From Willaertia magna (Eukaryota > Heterolobosea > Eutetramitea > Acrasida > Naegleriidae), in NCBI GenBank assembly GCA_902984215.1, contig CADWAF010000240.1, positions 1 through 20,888 on the forward strand: DNA of 20,888 nt. The letters are read 5' to 3'. This document shows positions 1-9,572 of this stretch, one piece after another. The stretch's first letter is position 1. Each line of letters starts with the position of its first letter. The notes under the pieces are model-generated. The model was not told the DNA's origin. It saw nothing but the letters and a program-made list of their open reading frames with translations, and searched no databases. Made by a program: the position numbers and the translations under genes.

Positions 1-1
1 C

Positions 2-2509
2 ATCAGTGAAAACAAATTGGATTTTCAATATCATGATCAATATTTAACAGAAATTGATAATGATTCCACTAAACATTTATTAACAACTCATGATGGAGGT
101 AAACCTGTTAAAAAACCTTTTTTACCAAACTTTAGAAGAATGACTAAAAAAGAGAAAGTATTTACCGTCTTGAATACCTCCAAATTCTTAATATTAACAA
201 TTACTTTTCTTTTATTTGGAATATTCTTTAGTATTCATGATGAAACTTCATCTGAAAATACCACTCACATCCTTGCCCTTTCTAACGTATCTCCCATCTT
301 TTTATATTTCAAATCTAAGGATGGACCTTTAGAAAGATTTACAATGAATGGTGAAATACCATTGTTAGGTAATGAAAATTTATATGAATTGAGAAAATAT
401 CATTTAGAAAATAATTTAAATATTGATTGGAATATTACTTTTCAATTACAAAGAAGTGAATTACAATTTGATAAATTACAAAATATAGAAAATGATATTT
501 TTGAAGAAGAAAATAGATACATTGACGTTGTAAATGAAACCTTTACTTTACCTTTTGTTTTAAAAATTCAATCTAAAAACAATACAGTTAATAAGAATCA
601 AACAGTAGAAGAAGAGGAAATACAAACTATACAATCTAAATTTATTTTACAATCAGATCTTTCCAAATTACCAACACAATCTGTAAAAAATATTTTACAA
701 CTTGTATTTAAACATACTGTTAATGATAATACCAATTCATCACTAACTTACCGATTGAAAATTATAACCAATTATCCACACTCTATGTTTAGTTTTAAAA
801 TGGAAGTTTTACAACAACCTTATGTTGCGAACTATCAAACTGTTTTTGCTGCTATTATTTTAGTACTTGTTTATATTCTAATTGTTTTTGAATTAATTCA
901 TCGTACAATGGCAGCAATGATTGGTTCTTTTTTAGTTTTATCTGTCATGTCAATATTAAATGCTAGACCTAGTTTACATGAAATTACTTCTTGGATTGAA
1001 TATGAAACAATTGGTTTACTTTTTGGTATGATGGTAATGGTTTCAATCTTTTCGAATACTGGCTTCTTTGAATGGACTGCTTTACAAGCATATCGTTTAT
1101 CAAAAGGAAAGATTTGGAGTTTAACTCTTATTCTATGTACTTTTACTGGAGTCATTTCTGCTTTTTTAGATAGTGTGACAACTATTCTATTGATTGCTCC
1201 TGTTACTATTAGGTTGTGTAAGGTTTTAGATATTACTCCTGTTCCAATTATTATTGCTGAAGTTATTTTAAGTAGTGTTGGAGGTACTGCCACTGCTGTA
1301 GGTGATCCACCAATTGTCATCTTAATTAACCATCCTGGAGTAAAGGCATTAGGTATTGGATTCTTTGACATTTCTCTCTATTTAGCACCATGTTCCTTAA
1401 TAATTGGTATTCTTACATTCCCTGTAATGCGTTTAGTTTATTGGAATTACTTTAAATCAAATAAGAAAGAAGAACTACCTGCAGATAACGAAAGATTACA
1501 TCGTGAAAAGGAAATTGAAATTTGGGAACAAACATTAAAAAAAACAAAGGGAAGCAGTTTGGAAGAATTAAAAGTGAAAGAACAATTAGAAAATCATATT
1601 TTAAACTTGAAAAAAGAATTGAATGAATACTTAACAGAAAAAAAGAAAATTAAAATGGAAGAAGGTGGAGAATCCAATAGAAATGGTAATCAATTAAGTA
1701 AGGAAGAGATGCAAGAATTAAGTGAAATGTATTGTATTCACAATCCAAGACTTTTTGTTATTTGTAGTAGTGTATTAGTTATTACGATTGCCTTTTTCTT
1801 TATTGAAAGTTTTATACATAGTTATGTTCATTTAAATTTAGCTTGGATTGCAATTATTGGTAGTGTTACAATGTTATTATTGGCTGGTATTAATCACGAA
1901 TTTGATGAGATATTAGAAAAAGTTGAGTGGTCAACTTTATTGTTCTTTGCTGCTTTGTTTGTTTTAATGGAGGGTTTAGGTAAATTAGGATTGGTAGAAT
2001 TTATTGGTAATGTTACATCTGATTTAATTGCCTCTGTTTCAAGTGATTTAAGATTATTTGTAGCAATTACTCTATTGTTATGGGTTTCTGCTTTCGTTTC
2101 TGCATTCATTGACAAGTAAGTATTACAGATTATCTGTTTAAAATTATTAACTCTATTGTAAAGTATTCCATATGTTACTGCAATGATTCCTGTAGTATTA
2201 AGGTTAGCCGAAGATCCAATCAATTTACCTATTAGACCAATTTTATGGGCATTGTAAGTAGTTTAAAAAATTTATTTTTGTGACAAACCTTAATGAATTT
2301 TACACAGGGCTTTGGGAACTTGTTTGGGAGGTAATGGTACTCTAATTGGATCATCAGCTAATGTTGTGGCTGCTGGTATTAGTGAAAATAGTGGCTATCC
2401 AATAACGTTCTTGGAGTTTATGAGACTTGGAATGCCAGCTATGATTATGTCAGTTTTTGTTGCTAATATTTATTTGGTAATATTACACGTTGCGATTGGA
2501 TTGACATAA
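2..2509 (+). CDS. OCA2/P-protein-like 12-TM transporter, 5' end outside the window
   Basis: Membrane transporter of the ArsB/NhaD (ion transporter) superfamily, closest in pattern to the melanosomal P protein OCA2. The frame is already open at base 2, so the start lies upstream; 801 residues are visible. Exons are 2-2115, 2164-2253 and 2308-2509, with introns of 48 and 54 nt (GTAAGT..AG). Splicing restores the family motif around AFIDNIPY, which supports the model. Order: a first membrane span at about residues 60-78, a large Asn-rich, probably lumenal loop (80-275), then the transporter core. Core half one has FLDSVTTILL (about 385-394) and GGTATAVGDPP (about 426-436). Half two has AFIDN and GGNGTLIGSSANVV (about 742-755). 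The two DN/DS and GG..T..G motif sets are the inverted-repeat core of the family. A charged coiled-coil-like cytosolic loop (485-571) separates the halves. Known family members influence organelle pH or anion flux; the substrate here is inferred only. It converges with the next gene. Confidence 0.85.
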
Positions 2510-2518
2510 ATTTGTATT

Positions 2519-2571
2519 TATTTAACAATATTTTATAAATTTACATATTTAACAATATTTTATAAATTTAC
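2519..2571. repeat. 27-bp tandem duplication between convergent genes
   Basis: Two perfect 26-nt copies (2519-2544 and 2546-2571) repeat with a period of 27 nt. They fill nearly all of the 75-nt gap between the convergent stop codons of the transporter and the RPRD1-like gene. The unit is AT-only apart from two C residues. It lies in the 3' UTR or polyadenylation zone of both genes and is probably a simple slippage duplication. Confidence 0.85.
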
Positions 2572-2584
2572 AATGTTGTTGTTT

Positions 2585-4491
2585 TTATTCATAAAAAGGA
2601 GGGTAGTCCGTTGGGTCATATTCTTCTGTATCTCCAGTATTGCCTACAACTGTATTATTATTATTGTTATCTTCACCACCTAAGGCACTTAGGATAGATT
2701 GCATTAATGAATTTACGTTAGAGACTGACATCTTGTCGTTGGTTCCCGAGTTATTTCCAATATTTGGACTGGCTGATGGTAACTTCTTGAAAGTAGGCTC
2801 ATTAAATAAAGGAACATCATCCAAATCGTTATTTAATGAAGTAGTTGATTGTTGATTATTATTGGAAGAAATATTTGTAGGTATTTTCTGCTTTTTATTA
2901 AGAGAAAGTTCATCGTCATCATCTACACGGAAGAAATCATCTGTATATTCAGTTGTAGATGCAAGCTCATTATCTTCTTCTTCTTTATAATGATTACTAT
3001 TATTATTGTCAGAATGAATTGAAGAAGAAAAACCTAATTTCTTGTTATTTAAATGAATTTCAATTGGAGTCGCTAACTTTTGTAATTCTACAATATAGTG
3101 ATCATTCCATTCCTAAAATAAGTAATTAGAAAGTTTTTAATAAAACAAAAAACAAAAGATATTTTTCTACATACTTTAATTGCTTGGTTGTAGCTGTCTT
3201 GCAATTGTAATTGATCTCTTAATTCATTTTGTAACAATTGTATATATTCTTTACGTTTTTCATTTTCTTTTGCCAATGCATAATTATAATCAGAACATTT
3301 ACTTAATTGTGTTTCTACTTCAACTTGTAATTGTTTTAAATCTATTAATGACATATTTGCTACAAATTGTAAATATATTTTTTAAATTATTTTCATTACA
3401 ATAACCATTATTAGTTCACCAAATTATTGTAACACAAAAGAAATTTAGAAGGGTTGAAATGGGGCAATCAATAAGCACAATGATAGCATAATAGTCAGAT
3501 AATAAAAAAGACCAAAAACCATAAAATAAATACAACGTATCCAAAAAAACCATGAAATTATAACCACATTTCCACATTTCAAATAATAATTCCAAAATTA
3601 AGAATCCAAATCAAAAATCCAAAAGCCATTCATTAAATTGTAATTTAAATTACATCCATTATAAATTAAATAGTTATTGTTCCATATGATTATGTCATAA
3701 ATAAATTAATTCCTTTTTTAAATATAATATTTTATACATACCTAACTGATCATCCGATAATTTCTTATTTAAAATTTTATTTCTAACTTGTTCTATTAAA
3801 TTTTCATTTTCCTTAAAAGATTTATGATCTCTTTCATTTGAATCCATTAAATCAACTAATTGTAATAATGATTTAACAATAGATTTACTTAATACTTTAT
3901 CTAAACTATTATTACTTCCTCCAATTCCATTATTATTATTACTAACAGCTACTCCAACATTATCTATCATTGTATTCTTTAAATCATTATTATTAACAAT
4001 AGTACTACTAGTTCTTTCCCTTTTTAATCCTGAATTCATAATTTCTTCTAATCTTCTCTTTAATTGTGAAATTGAATTTGAATCTGGATAATAAATTTTT
4101 CTTTCTTCTAAAATTTGTAAAATTCTTAAAACACTTTTTTGATCTTTATTTGACATTTGAGTTGCTGTATTTTCTAAAACTGAAGGAAAAACTTTAAAAA
4201 ATTCTTGAACAAAAACATTTGTTTTTTTTCTTGATGTTTGAATTACATCATTAGCTAAATAGAAAAATAATAATTTTCTTTTACTTGGTGCTTTTGTTAA
4301 TTCTTTTGACCAAATATTAACTATTTCTGATGCTTTTTTGGCATGATAAATAACCCATAACGAAAGTGCTATTTATTTATTATTTATTTAATATTATTAG
4401 GGTCATCGGAATGATTTTACTTACATTGAATACTTTGTTGGGTATTTGTCATCTTTTCTAATTTATCTACAAATGTTTTTTCATAACTCAT
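2585..4491 (-). CDS. RPRD1/Rtt103-like RNA polymerase II CTD-interacting protein
   Basis: Binds the phosphorylated C-terminal tail of RNA polymerase II in the nucleus (known role of RPRD1/CREPT and Rtt103). Four exons on the minus strand: 4491-4425, 4368-3742, 3359-3175 and 3112-2585. Introns are 56, 382 and 62 nt, with GTAAGT or GTATGT donors. The phases join exactly to 468 residues. Residues 1-130 form a CID domain, with LSLWVIYH (24-31) and YLANDVIQ (59-66) at the places expected in RPRD1. Residues 130-230 are an Asn-rich linker and helix. Residues 232-300 are a coiled coil matching the C-terminal CREPT-type helix region. The rest is an acidic, Asn/Ser-rich tail ending in EEYDPTDYPPFYE. 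Without the 382-nt intron this reads as two genes, one ending at 3695 and one starting at 3354. The GTATGT donor at 3741, the TGTAG acceptor at 3361-3360 and domain logic favour one gene. The identity of the CID is near certain; the joined model is likely. Confidence 0.8.
3360..3741 (-). other. long intron of the RPRD1-like gene
   Basis: This 382-nt stretch between the CID exon and the coiled-coil exon begins GTATGT and ends TTTGTAG on the minus strand. Joining its flanks keeps frame (…DDQL-A-N-MSLIDLK…). It is several times longer than most introns in this window. I looked for a nested gene or a snoRNA with C/D or H/ACA boxes and saw nothing convincing. The stretch is AT-rich with T-rich tracts on the coding strand. 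Confidence 0.65.
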
Positions 4492-4717
4492 CTTTAATTG
4501 ATGAAGAAAACCTTGCTGTCTTGAATGATGAGGACTGGGTTGAAATACGCAGTTAACAAAATTTTTTTTGTTTAAAAAAAATACAAATTTTAATCTGGAA
4601 TTTGTTAAAAATGAGGAATTTCCCGCTCTCTTTCCAAAATGACTTTAAATTTTATTTACAACTTTTTTATTATACAACCAAATATTATGTTGGTAAAAGC
4701 ATTGGAAGATGACGTAT

Positions 4718-5176
4718 TTAATTCATCAGTTTTAAACATTCCTTAACAATCTTTTCATCATTAAATTGTGTAGTGTTTGAGGCTTGTATGGTAAAGAAAA
4801 TTCCAGGTAAAGTATTTCTTAAATATTCACAGGTTCCAGCAGTTAAAAATTTGTTTTTAATTGAATTTCTTGTTGGATTCCAAACAATGGATATCATTTT
4901 AGTTCTTTCTCCCTCTCTTACTGATTCCTTTTCTTTACTTGGTCTTTCAAAATGGACAAGATAATATATGTATCTTGATTCATTGTCAGGCAACATTTGT
5001 TTTAAGTCATCTAAGGTGGAACAGTTATTTGTTAAGTCGTTATCAACTTCCAGTACATTAGAATCATCCTCTGTCTTTAAAACTAGTAACTTTTTATCTT
5101 GGAACTCTCCTTTACTTAAACGAAATTCTTTGAATGCGTTTTGGGTTTCTTCTTGAATGTGAGCCATTAATTTCAT
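4718..5176 (-). CDS. ADF/cofilin-family actin-binding protein
   Basis: Single-exon gene for a 152-residue protein made of one ADF homology domain, the usual cofilin length. Family members bind G- and F-actin and promote filament severing and depolymerisation in the cytoplasm. Visible landmarks in order: an N-terminal helix and strand (AHIQEETQNAFKEFRL), the mid segment DDLKQMLPDNESRYIYYLVHFE, then MISIVWNPTRNSIKNKF, which is the family's W-x-P...(I/V)(K/R)-x-K(M/F) long-helix signature, and a C-terminal VKECL helix. The loop after HFERP is longer and more charged than in yeast cofilin. Met1 (5176) follows A-rich DNA; Met4 (5167) would give a start more like other cofilins, in which a Ser or Ala follows the initiator. 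It diverges from the CH-domain gene across 264 nt. Confidence 0.85.
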   Translation of the reverse strand: MKLMAHIQEETQNAFKEFRLSKGEFQDKKLLVLKTEDDSNVLEVDNDLTNNCSTLDDLKQMLPDNESRYIYYLVHFERPSKEKESVREGERTKMISIVWNPTRNSIKNKFLTAGTCEYLRNTLPGIFFTIQASNTTQFNDEKIVKECLKLMN

Positions 5177-5381
5177 TGTTTATGTATGTTTATTGTTGTT
5201 TTATTTGTTTTGAATAAACGTTGGCAATAGATTTATCAGTTTTTAAAGGTTAATCTTACAAAGTAGGTTCAAATCAGAAGGTCTGTTTTCGAACATTTGA
5301 TGGACAAGCGTCTTACAACCAATTAAAATGACTTGAAAAGTGAAGGATTTGAAAGATAGGTGTTTACAAAAAAAAATTTTG

Positions 5382-5388
5382 TATAAAA
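5382..5388 (+). promoter_or_regulatory. TATA-like box upstream of the CH-domain gene
   Basis: TATAAAA lies about 53 nt before the ATG of the CH-domain protein, in the 264-nt divergent gap shared with the cofilin gene. In AT-rich DNA such a word can arise by chance, so this is only a candidate core promoter element. Confidence 0.25.
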
Positions 5389-5440
5389 GTTCCTCCATAG
5401 TTACCGCCAAGGCCTTTCAGTTAAAATTTTAAAAATAAAA

Positions 5441-6976
5441 ATGAAAAAAACTGTAGGGGAAAAGCGTTTTTCTCCCCTCAAGTCTTCCTTTGGTTTGAGG
5501 TTCATGGAAGAAAACAATTTGAACTGGGAAAATACACAACACAGCGTTGTTGATCCAGTTGTTCTTTCCCACAAATTTTCTAGTGTAAATAACAACAACT
5601 CTAAGTTCCCTCAATCTCTATCTAAATTCAGTTTTACACTTCACCAAGATGTTAATTCTTCAGATTCACTAAGATTATCGACGATTAACCCAAATAATTA
5701 TTCTTCTGGTTCTTCGGTTCATCTTAATGAAGGTAGAACTTTTCGCAGTAGTAATTTCCCTTCCACAAATGAAACACAAAGCGAACCCCAAAGTAATAAT
5801 AGCTCTTTTGAAACTCTTTCCACACATTCCACATCTTCAATGAACAGTACTTTCTCTGAAGTGTTTGAGAGGTTGTTGTCAAAACAGAAAAGAACACCCA
5901 CAATAACGCCTCCAATAAAAACCATAGTCAATGTCCATGAATTAATTAAAAAGAGCTATGAAAGGCAAAGCGAATCAGAAAGGTATATCAAGAAAGAGAG
6001 AAAAATAGAAGAAAGTAAGGTTAGCACCAATCCCAATAAAAAACAAGCTGTTGAAAATACAGCCAGCTTTTCTACAGAGGATTTTAATGAAACTATTTAC
6101 GTAACAATGGAAAGGCAGGTGCAACGCAACCCTTCGTTGTCACTTCCAGTTAGAAGTGTGTATATTAAAAAAGAAAAGTTACTTACAGAAGAAATGTTTA
6201 TCAAAACCAAAAGGATTGGGGAATATCCCATTAAGAAGAAAAAGAGATTTGAAGAATCGAGAGCTCCGCTTAAGCCAATCACGAACGTAGCTAACACTCA
6301 AAAGAAAACAATTACTGTCCCTCAAGAAACTCAAAAGAAAAAGGTCATAAAGGAGAACGACGAAAGTAATAAGGAAAATAATTACCAACAACCCAAGAAA
6401 AAAGAGATAGTTAAATCGTCATCTCTTTTTACAGATGCTTTGAAAGAAAAGTATCAGAATATTATTAAATGGTACAATAGTTTGGGAGTTTCAATAATTC
6501 CTTCTCCCTCTGCCGCCAACGAAACAGTACAACAGTATGAGGCAGAACTAAGGAATGGGTTAAAATTGTCAGAAATTATTTGCAAATTAGAAGGGGAAGA
6601 TAAACTAAAAGGAATAGACAGAAGAGCTTTAACTTCTGGGGCAGTCCACAATAACCTGGAGAGGTGCTTATCCACTTTCAGAGAGAACAAAGGCATGAAA
6701 TTAACGTATTTATGGGCCATGAAAGAAATAATGAATGGAGATGAGGAAGTAATATGGGGTTTGCTAAGCGACATTCATGACGCATATAAGAAAAAATTGA
6801 TTAAGGTCAAGAAAAAGAAATCAAACAAAGAAGAACTTTTTAACCAACCAGTTGTCACAAACAAAACGAACCCCAAAAAAAAGGGATTACAAGAGAGAAG
6901 GGAAACCAACGAGGAAGTAATATCTTTGAATGATTTATACGAGATGAAAAGAGCTATTTTAGAAACAATGAAATAA
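5441..6976 (+). CDS. calponin-homology (CH) domain protein
   Basis: Uninterrupted 511-residue ORF. The first ATG (5441) follows an A-rich run typical of starts here; Met22 (5504) is an alternative. Residues 1-320 are low complexity: Ser/Asn-rich at first, then Lys/Glu-rich and basic, with several short KKKR-like clusters. Residues of about 330-450 resemble a CH domain: an IIKWYNSLGV helix, LRNGLKLSEIICKLEG (the family's hydrophobic 'nGvlLc.l.n' helix), a central AVHNNLERCLSTFRENKG segment and a last helix with IWGLLSDIHDAY. CH domains bind actin or microtubule partners; a single one, as here, is often a signalling or microtubule module rather than an actin crosslinker. The C-terminus is Lys-rich. 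No closer family is recognised. The cytoskeletal role is inferred from the domain alone. Confidence 0.7.
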   Translation: MKKTVGEKRFSPLKSSFGLRFMEENNLNWENTQHSVVDPVVLSHKFSSVNNNNSKFPQSLSKFSFTLHQDVNSSDSLRLSTINPNNYSSGSSVHLNEGRTFRSSNFPSTNETQSEPQSNNSSFETLSTHSTSSMNSTFSEVFERLLSKQKRTPTITPPIKTIVNVHELIKKSYERQSESERYIKKERKIEESKVSTNPNKKQAVENTASFSTEDFNETIYVTMERQVQRNPSLSLPVRSVYIKKEKLLTEEMFIKTKRIGEYPIKKKKRFEESRAPLKPITNVANTQKKTITVPQETQKKKVIKENDESNKENNYQQPKKKEIVKSSSLFTDALKEKYQNIIKWYNSLGVSIIPSPSAANETVQQYEAELRNGLKLSEIICKLEGEDKLKGIDRRALTSGAVHNNLERCLSTFRENKGMKLTYLWAMKEIMNGDEEVIWGLLSDIHDAYKKKLIKVKKKKSNKEELFNQPVVTNKTNPKKKGLQERRETNEEVISLNDLYEMKRAILETMK

Positions 6977-7108
6977 CTTGCCAAAAATAAAACTTGTAAT
7001 ATAAGTAAACTAAAAGTTTTTTTAATATTTATTTTTTAATTTTAGTAATTCATTTATAGCAAGTAATATTAAAATAAAAGAATATAACATAATATAAATT
7101 AAAAAAAC

Positions 7109-7828
7109 ATGACTGATAACTTAAGTATTAATTATAATAATACCCAAAATCAACTGCCAACCACAACTATGATTACACAACCACAAACAATTCCTCAACA
7201 GGAACCAATGATCCAAACAAATTTCACCTCTACAGTGCCCGAACCAGGTTTAGATGAAAGTAATTACGTTAATATAATGAGACAAATCTTAGAATTACAG
7301 TCATTAAATAAACAACCATTCACACAGTTGAGTGCAAGCACTCCACAAACTCCATACTGGGATGATGACTCCACAACTGATTATTCTGTCACACCATCTA
7401 CACCTACATTAAATTCTCCATTTCCAATGAATAGACAACAACTTTTACAAGCATACTTCACTCAAAACCCTCAACAAGTATTACCACCTGAACAGAACAA
7501 TATCATTCAACAATTGCAACAAGTACAACAACAAATACCAACAACTAATGTACAAGCCCCAATCACTAATCCATCCACTGAACTATCTGGTGTAATTACT
7601 GTTAAAACAACAAATCTACAAAGAGAACCAACACAAAATGCAACACCAATGGATGATTCATTAGACACCCCTTCAGATAAATCTAAAATAGAAATTACTG
7701 GATTACAAATTGATAACCAAAATAAACCAATATCACCCTCTGATGCTTTTTGGAATGAAAACAATAACAATCCCAATACAAATAATACTTCCTTACATTG
7801 GCCAACTATCTATGATGCAAAGCAATAA
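7109..7828 (+). CDS. Gln/Asn/Thr/Pro-rich protein of unknown function
   Basis: Single-exon 239-residue ORF with an A-rich leader before the ATG. The composition is dominated by Gln, Asn, Thr and Pro, with few charged or aromatic residues, so it is probably disordered. Islands that look less random are ESNYVNIMRQILELQSLNKQ (a short amphipathic helix at about residues 49-68), TPYWDDDSTTDYSVTP and the tail LHWPTIYDAKQ. Such a mix of Q/N tracts and short hydrophobic-acidic motifs is common in transcription regulators, but no DNA-binding domain is visible and no function can be assigned. It ends 16 nt before the convergent PEX12 stop codon. It is judged coding because the frame is long and its composition matches other proteins in this window. 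Confidence 0.65.
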   Translation: MTDNLSINYNNTQNQLPTTTMITQPQTIPQQEPMIQTNFTSTVPEPGLDESNYVNIMRQILELQSLNKQPFTQLSASTPQTPYWDDDSTTDYSVTPSTPTLNSPFPMNRQQLLQAYFTQNPQQVLPPEQNNIIQQLQQVQQQIPTTNVQAPITNPSTELSGVITVKTTNLQREPTQNATPMDDSLDTPSDKSKIEITGLQIDNQNKPISPSDAFWNENNNNPNTNNTSLHWPTIYDAKQ

Positions 7829-7844
7829 ATAAATTTTGTAAATA

Positions 7845-9155
7845 TTAATTTTCAAATATTCTTCTTAAATGTTTATTTGTAACATCTGGTATTAAAGTAA
7901 TTGGACATTGATGATAATTACCAATATATTCAAAAATACATTTGTAACAAAAAACAAAACCTGAAACCGTTAAAACTGTTGGATTTTTACGTTCACGTCC
8001 ACATAAAGGACATACTCTTGGATTTAATACAATACATTCATCTATTAATTCTTCTTTTTCTTCCTTTTTAATTAATTTTTTCCTAAAAATAGGTGGCGTT
8101 GGACTTTTTGGTATAATATCAGTTCTTCCACTTTGTAAAGTATTTTGATTTGTAAAATACCATTCAAAAAATTTAAAGAAGAAAGCAATAGCTAAAAGTA
8201 AATGAGTTGAATAATCAGATAAAGAATATAAAAATTGTAAAATAAAACTAGCAACATTTCCTAAAATAAATCCACCCTTTCCTTTTATAAAATGTATCCA
8301 TTCATTTCTTTTATTTTGTATAAATTTCATTGAATTTAAATATTCATTTGGCGTGACTCTTTTTAAACATAAATTAAAAAAATAAAGAAATGGATGATGG
8401 AAAGGGAAACGATTACGTTTTAATAAAAAGAAAAATATAAAAAAGAAATGTAATCCTTCATAAATTGAGCTTACGAATGGCCAAATTTTTATAAACAATA
8501 ATTTTAATTTTTGTTTTTTGGAAAGAATAGAAGAATTTAAAATGGAAGATAAATTAGTATAATTGTTGTTGGCGGTAGAATTATCGGAAGAAATTGTTAC
8601 ATCTTCATTATTTTGTAATTGTTGTTGGAGGGAAAATAATTGTCTTTTCCAATCTTGATAAAACCCATCGCATCTATCTCTTAAATATGGTATAAATACA
8701 ATTCCAAATAAACTCAATTGTCTTTTCCAATTACTTAACCGTAAAGTAGAGTTATTTCTTTGAAGGGAACTACCGATTCCGTTATTATTACTCGTCGTAG
8801 AAGATAAATTTTGTAAATCATTTAAATCCAATCTTTTTAAACCAAATAAATGTTCAGAAAAGGATGAATCAAAATGAGATAGAAAATGATGTTCTATTAG
8901 GAATTGTAAAATTGCAAATAATTCATCATAATATTTTAAAATTGGTAAATAATTAAAATTTCTTTGAGATGCCATTGTTAAAATATATTTTAATGCTGTT
9001 TTTAATCCCGATATCATTCTATCTTGTGTCATAATTTCAAAAAATGTAGGTAATTGAATATTATGTTGAGAAAGTAAAGTAGAATAGAAATCATTATTTG
9101 TTGATGAAGGTGGAGAGGAATAGACTTGTTGATATTGAGAAGAAATAAATGACAT
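7845..9155 (-). CDS. PEX12: PEX12, peroxisomal RING E3 ubiquitin ligase subunit
   Basis: Peroxisome biogenesis factor 12, part of the PEX2-PEX10-PEX12 ligase in the peroxisomal membrane that ubiquitinates and recycles the import receptor PEX5. Single exon, 436 residues, longer than human PEX12 (about 359) because of Ser/Asn/Gln-rich insertions near residues 118-135 and 170-205. The N-terminal half matches the Pex2/Pex12 amino-terminal region (FEIMTQDRMISGLKTALKYIL; LFGIVFIPYLRDRCD). Several hydrophobic spans follow (about 225-250, 290-312, 318-335). The C-terminal RING starts CPLCGRERKNPTVLTVSGFV and continues FCYKC..., with Cys at 382, 385, 403, 406 and 417. This is the reduced zinc-site pattern known for PEX12, which lacks some classic RING ligands. 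The start follows a run of A/T before the ATG at 9155. Confidence 0.92.
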   Translation of the reverse strand: MSFISSQYQQVYSSPPSSTNNDFYSTLLSQHNIQLPTFFEIMTQDRMISGLKTALKYILTMASQRNFNYLPILKYYDELFAILQFLIEHHFLSHFDSSFSEHLFGLKRLDLNDLQNLSSTTSNNNGIGSSLQRNNSTLRLSNWKRQLSLFGIVFIPYLRDRCDGFYQDWKRQLFSLQQQLQNNEDVTISSDNSTANNNYTNLSSILNSSILSKKQKLKLLFIKIWPFVSSIYEGLHFFFIFFFLLKRNRFPFHHPFLYFFNLCLKRVTPNEYLNSMKFIQNKRNEWIHFIKGKGGFILGNVASFILQFLYSLSDYSTHLLLAIAFFFKFFEWYFTNQNTLQSGRTDIIPKSPTPPIFRKKLIKKEEKEELIDECIVLNPRVCPLCGRERKNPTVLTVSGFVFCYKCIFEYIGNYHQCPITLIPDVTNKHLRRIFEN

Positions 9156-9362
9156 TTTTTTTTTAATTTTTTTATTTTAGATTACAAAAATATCTGTAAA
9201 AAAATTGTAGGCACCCGTGAATCGAAGTGGACACCATTTACCTTTGTGATAACAATTACTAAAAGAAGACGATTAATATTGGCCAGTTATTTTTGTTTAC
9301 TGATTAATATAAATACCTAGTATTTAGTTTGAAGATATCAAAAACTTTGAAATTAAAACAAA

Positions 9363-9572
9363 ATGGATCCAAAATCGCTTTTATCAACCAGCAATTTAAC
9401 TTTTAGTAATAGCAAAACACTAAACACTGGGAAAATTGGAACTAGTGATGACGTAAATAACCTTGGATTAAGTACACAAGATTCAACTAGTAGTAAAGGA
9501 ACAAAAGACGATAAAAAGTTTAATTTTCTAAGCAATAAAGATGATAGTGACAGAGAAGATAACATTCTCTAA
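9363..9572 (+). CDS. possible small Ser-rich protein, uncertain
   Basis: A 69-codon ORF whose ATG has the AAAACAAA leader seen at other starts here, facing away from PEX12 across a 207-nt gap. The product is hydrophilic, Ser/Thr/Asp/Lys-rich (for example STQDSTSSKGTKDD), with no domain, signal peptide or membrane span. No splice donor is apparent near its end that would extend it. It could be a short real protein or a chance ORF in a 5' leader. Confidence 0.35.
   Translation: MDPKSLLSTSNLTFSNSKTLNTGKIGTSDDVNNLGLSTQDSTSSKGTKDDKKFNFLSNKDDSDREDNIL

Noticed and set aside
898..1371. 157-codon minus-strand ORF inside the transporter
   Set aside because: Antisense of conserved transporter motifs; its composition follows from the sense strand.
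3088..3354. Separate small coiled-coil gene starting MSLIDLKQLQ
   Set aside because: The sequence before this Met (GCA-AAT in frame after a TAG acceptor) splices in phase to the CID exon, and the domain order matches RPRD1. Treated as exons 3 and 4 of one gene.
3360..3741. Intronic snoRNA
   Set aside because: Isolated CTGA exists but no convincing box C, terminal stem or H/ACA structure was seen.
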